Of a stretch of 7,761 nt of DNA, positions 5,976 through 7,761 are shown one piece after another. Source of the stretch: Deltaproteobacteria bacterium (GTDB taxonomy: Bacteria > Desulfobacterota > Dissulfuribacteria > Dissulfuribacterales > UBA3076); the NCBI GenBank assembly GCA_027004315.1, contig JALTHV010000261.1, positions 1-7,761 of the forward strand. The letters run 5' to 3'. The notes beneath the pieces were generated by a model. It searched no databases. It was not told where the DNA came from and worked only from the letters and a program-made list of their open reading frames with translations. Position 1 is the stretch's first letter. Every line of letters starts with the position of its first letter. Position numbers and translations under genes: made by a program.

Positions 5976-7525
5976 TGCTCAAGAACTATGCCCCGGGACG
6001 GATATGGAAGACGTTCCGTTTCCTGCTTACTGTATTTCTCATTGTCCGCAGAAAAGAACGTTTCCTGTTTATTCGTCCCCTGGATCCAGTTGCTTTTAAG
6101 CAGACCATCCTTGATCTTGGTGTAAGTTTTATCAAGTTGGCCCAGGTCCTGGCCACCAGGGCCGACTTCTTCAGTGAAGAATATCTGCGTGAACTAAAGA
6201 CTATCCACGACGAGGTTGATCCCATGACCCAGGCCGATTTTGAGGTCATGTATGCACGGGCATTTGGATCAACCCGTCCCTTTCGTCAATTCGAGCAGAG
6301 GCCGATAGCCAGTGCCTCTATAGGCCAGGTGCACAGGGCCATATTGGAAGACGGCACAGAGGCCGCAGTAAAGATACGTCGTCTGAATATCGAAAAGGAT
6401 GTCGCCGACGATATCCGAATCATGCATATCTTTCTCTATGTCTTCCAGCCCCTTTTTAGCCGGTTTACCAAAAATTCCTTAGAAGCGGTACTCAATGAAT
6501 TTGCCGCAATGATTGTCAAAGAAGTGGACCTCTCCATTGAACTGGACAATCTCTGCAAATTCAAAAAGATATATCAACAGGACTATATCCGTTTTCCCGA
6601 TGTCTACCCCCGTTATTGCAACACCAATGTCTTGGTCATGAGCTTTGAGAGGGGAGTACGTATTGATGACAGAGAGGCCCTGGCCCATTCCAATATCCCA
6701 TTTACTTTCCTTATGGACAAGGTGATTTCTTTTTATATAGAGCAGATGCTGGTATGCGGCCTGTTTCATGCAGATCCCCACCCTGGGAATTTCTTGGTCA
6801 GGGAAGACGGTACGCTGGTTGTCCTTGACTTTGGAATGGTCAAACGACTGCCCAATTCTACCCGGATTGCCATGATCGAGATGATCAAGGCCGCCAATGA
6901 GCAGGACTTTGAACTCTTTATCGTCTCGTGCAAGCGCCTGGGCGTAATCGCGGCCATGGCACGAGAGGATCAGATGCAGGAACTGGCAGAGCGTATGTTT
7001 GACATCTTTGGCAACGAAAATCTGAGCGCTGTGACTATGCAGACCCTGGCCTTTGATGTCCTGGATTCCATGAGGGAACTCCCCTTCAAGATTCCACAGG
7101 AACTGGTCTATGTCATGCGGACCAGCTCCCTCATCGAGGGCCTTGGGACTACATTTATTGAAAACTTTAATGGGGTCAAAGACATCCTGCCTGTGCTCCA
7201 GAAAAACATCCCCAGGGCCCTGGGTGCAGGTACAGGACTCTTCCCTACACTCAAGGATGAGATCTTGGCCCTGCCCCTGACTGCACGAAGACTGAAGCTC
7301 ATTATCTCAGACCTAAGCGAAGAGAACCTCCACATAAAGTTGTCTGGAGAGACCCTGGAACTCCTAGGAGAATATGTCCGTGCCTACCTGAAGCCTATAG
7401 GTATAGGGGCCATCTTCATCACAGCGGCCTTTTTTGTAGAGTACTTAAAATTCCCCTATCACCAGACAGTAGCCATTGTTCTCTTTCTGCTTGGGGCCTT
7501 ACGGGTGCTCATAACGTTAAAATAG
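5975..7525 (+). CDS. AarF/UbiB/ABC1 family atypical protein kinase-like ATPase
   Basis: A 516-residue member of the UbiB/COQ8/ABC1 family, which supports isoprenoid quinone synthesis or other lipid steps through ATPase activity at the membrane. Visible in order: the KxGQ-type motif as KLAQ at 54-57 (Gly to Ala), the alanine-rich ATP-side loop ASASIGQVH at 112-120, the lysine in AAVKIRR (K133), a KEVDLSIELDN helix segment, the catalytic HADPHPGN at 265-272, the DFG metal motif at 285-287, and two hydrophobic C-terminal helices (about 474-491 and 497-515) separated by KFPYHQ, predicted to anchor the protein in the membrane. Start ATG 5975 overlaps the upstream stop by one base. Full length is similar to the E. 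coli protein (about 546). No quinone pathway gene is in the window, so which lipid it serves is unknown. It ends just before the right copy of the 21-bp inverted repeat. Confidence 0.95.
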   Translation: MLKNYAPGRIWKTFRFLLTVFLIVRRKERFLFIRPLDPVAFKQTILDLGVSFIKLAQVLATRADFFSEEYLRELKTIHDEVDPMTQADFEVMYARAFGSTRPFRQFEQRPIASASIGQVHRAILEDGTEAAVKIRRLNIEKDVADDIRIMHIFLYVFQPLFSRFTKNSLEAVLNEFAAMIVKEVDLSIELDNLCKFKKIYQQDYIRFPDVYPRYCNTNVLVMSFERGVRIDDREALAHSNIPFTFLMDKVISFYIEQMLVCGLFHADPHPGNFLVREDGTLVVLDFGMVKRLPNSTRIAMIEMIKAANEQDFELFIVSCKRLGVIAAMAREDQMQELAERMFDIFGNENLSAVTMQTLAFDVLDSMRELPFKIPQELVYVMRTSSLIEGLGTTFIENFNGVKDILPVLQKNIPRALGAGTGLFPTLKDEILALPLTARRLKLIISDLSEENLHIKLSGETLELLGEYVRAYLKPIGIGAIFITAAFFVEYLKFPYHQTVAIVLFLLGALRVLITLK

Positions 7526-7544
7526 TACTGGATAGCCATTGAGT

Positions 7545-7565
7545 ATTTCTGTAACTTCTCAATAA
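7545..7565 (-). repeat. Right copy of the perfect 21-bp inverted repeat
   Basis: The exact reverse complement of 5646-5666, starting 19 bases after the UbiB stop. Nearby ATTGAG (7539-7544) can also pair with CTCAAT (7558-7563) to form a local 6-bp hairpin. No target-site duplication is evident when the outer flanks (5' ...ATCGGC and 3' ATTGGG...) are compared. Confidence 0.9.
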
Positions 7566-7587
7566 ATTGGGGCAATACAGCGTCCCC

Positions 7588-7642
7588 CCTCACCCAAACT
7601 CTCTCCCCTGGGGGAGAGGGCAGGGCGAGGTTTTTCTCTTTT
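7588..7642 (+). terminator. Palindromic terminator-like element after the UbiB gene (dispersed-repeat type)
   Basis: CTCTCCCC (7601-7608) and GGGGAGAG (7611-7618) pair perfectly around a two-base turn. Outer arms CCTCACCC (7588-7595) and GGGCGAGG (7623-7630) pair with one mismatch. A T-rich stretch (TTTTTCTCTTTT, 7631-7642) follows, as at an intrinsic terminator. The sequence resembles CCCTCACCC...CTCTCCC...GGGAGAGGG palindromes scattered through many bacterial genomes, so it may be both a repeat and the end of the phasin-like/UbiB transcript. Confidence 0.65.
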
Positions 7643-7657
7643 AATAAAATAGATTGC

Positions 7658-7685
7658 CTTTGCGAGCTTTGCGTCCTTGCGTGAG
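7658..7685 (+). repeat. Short tandem degenerate repeat, three units of CTTTGCG spaced about 9 bases
   Basis: CTTTGCGAG (7658-7666), CTTTGCGTC (7667-7675) and CTTGCGTGAG (7676-7685) are near copies of one 9-base unit. I recall similar TTTGCG runs as dispersed intergenic sequence in other bacteria; no function is known to me. Confidence 0.45.
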
Positions 7686-7718
7686 AAAAAGATTTTTTGC
7701 TAAGACATCAAGATTGCC

Positions 7719-7739
7719 TTACAAGACAATGCCTTGTAA
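7719..7739. repeat. Small perfect inverted repeat (7-bp arms)
   Basis: TTACAAG (7719-7725) and CTTGTAA (7733-7739) are exact reverse complements around seven bases. It could be an operator-like dyad or a weak hairpin near the window edge; nothing downstream is visible to link it to a gene. Confidence 0.35.
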
Positions 7740-7761
7740 CGAGAGGAATGTCGGGTTCGAC

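Larger units (their letters stand above)
7526..7761. other. Repeat-rich intergenic region with no gene
   Basis: No plausible coding frame is seen. It holds, in order, the right 21-bp inverted repeat, a terminator-like palindrome, a 9-base-period TTGCG run, a 10-bp direct repeat (7651-7660 and 7711-7720) and a small inverted repeat (7719-7739). The window ends inside it. Confidence 0.7.

Noticed and set aside
7658..7685. Start of a CRISPR-like array
   Set aside because: Units are only 9 bases, contiguous and degenerate, with no spacers and no cas genes.

Overview
The window is a 7.8 kb stretch of ordinary chromosomal-looking bacterial DNA. By eye it has moderate GC, and all complete genes lie on the + strand. 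The gene set (a TRL-like small protein, an SbcCD/YhaO-YhaN-like nuclease and ATPase pair, a phasin-like protein and a UbiB-type kinase) and the frequent AGG/ATA codons fit a Gram-negative bacterium, perhaps Desulfobacterota or a neighbouring phylum. That placement is an inference from gene content and is weak. No phage, IS transposase, CRISPR array, rRNA or tRNA was seen.

Layout. Bases 2-172 are the 3' end of a TRL-like family gene, followed by a strong hairpin and T-tract terminator (236-277) and a small GNRA-loop hairpin. Bases 348-5128 are a tight two-gene operon with a 4-bp ATGA overlap. It encodes an Mre11/SbcD-type metallophosphoesterase nuclease and a 1175-residue SMC/Rad50-like ATPase of the YhaN type, which lacks a CxxC zinc hook. 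Bases 5129-5372 hold a large imperfect inverted repeat (30-nt arms, 27 matched) with a nested hairpin. A small unrecognised gene of 72 codons (5373-5591) follows. Then comes a two-gene unit, 5703-7525, encoding a short phasin-like coiled-coil protein and an AarF/UbiB/ABC1 atypical kinase; their stop and start codons share a base. The window ends in a 236-bp intergenic region with a palindromic terminator and several short repeats.

How the genes work together. The nuclease and ATPase almost certainly form one DNA-end-processing complex. The phasin-like protein and the UbiB kinase are translationally coupled and probably act together at a membrane or lipid surface, in quinone or lipid metabolism; the precise role cannot be read from the sequence.

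The most unusual observation is a perfect 21-bp inverted repeat (5646-5666 and 7545-7565) that brackets the phasin-like/UbiB pair: one copy is just upstream of the first start codon, the other just downstream of the last stop. With the 5176-5284 inverted repeat and the palindromes at 5605-5639 and 7588-7630, it shows that the intergenic spaces are rich in dispersed-repeat-like or structured sequence. The protein-coding genes belong to known families, and I did not find a clear new multi-gene system.
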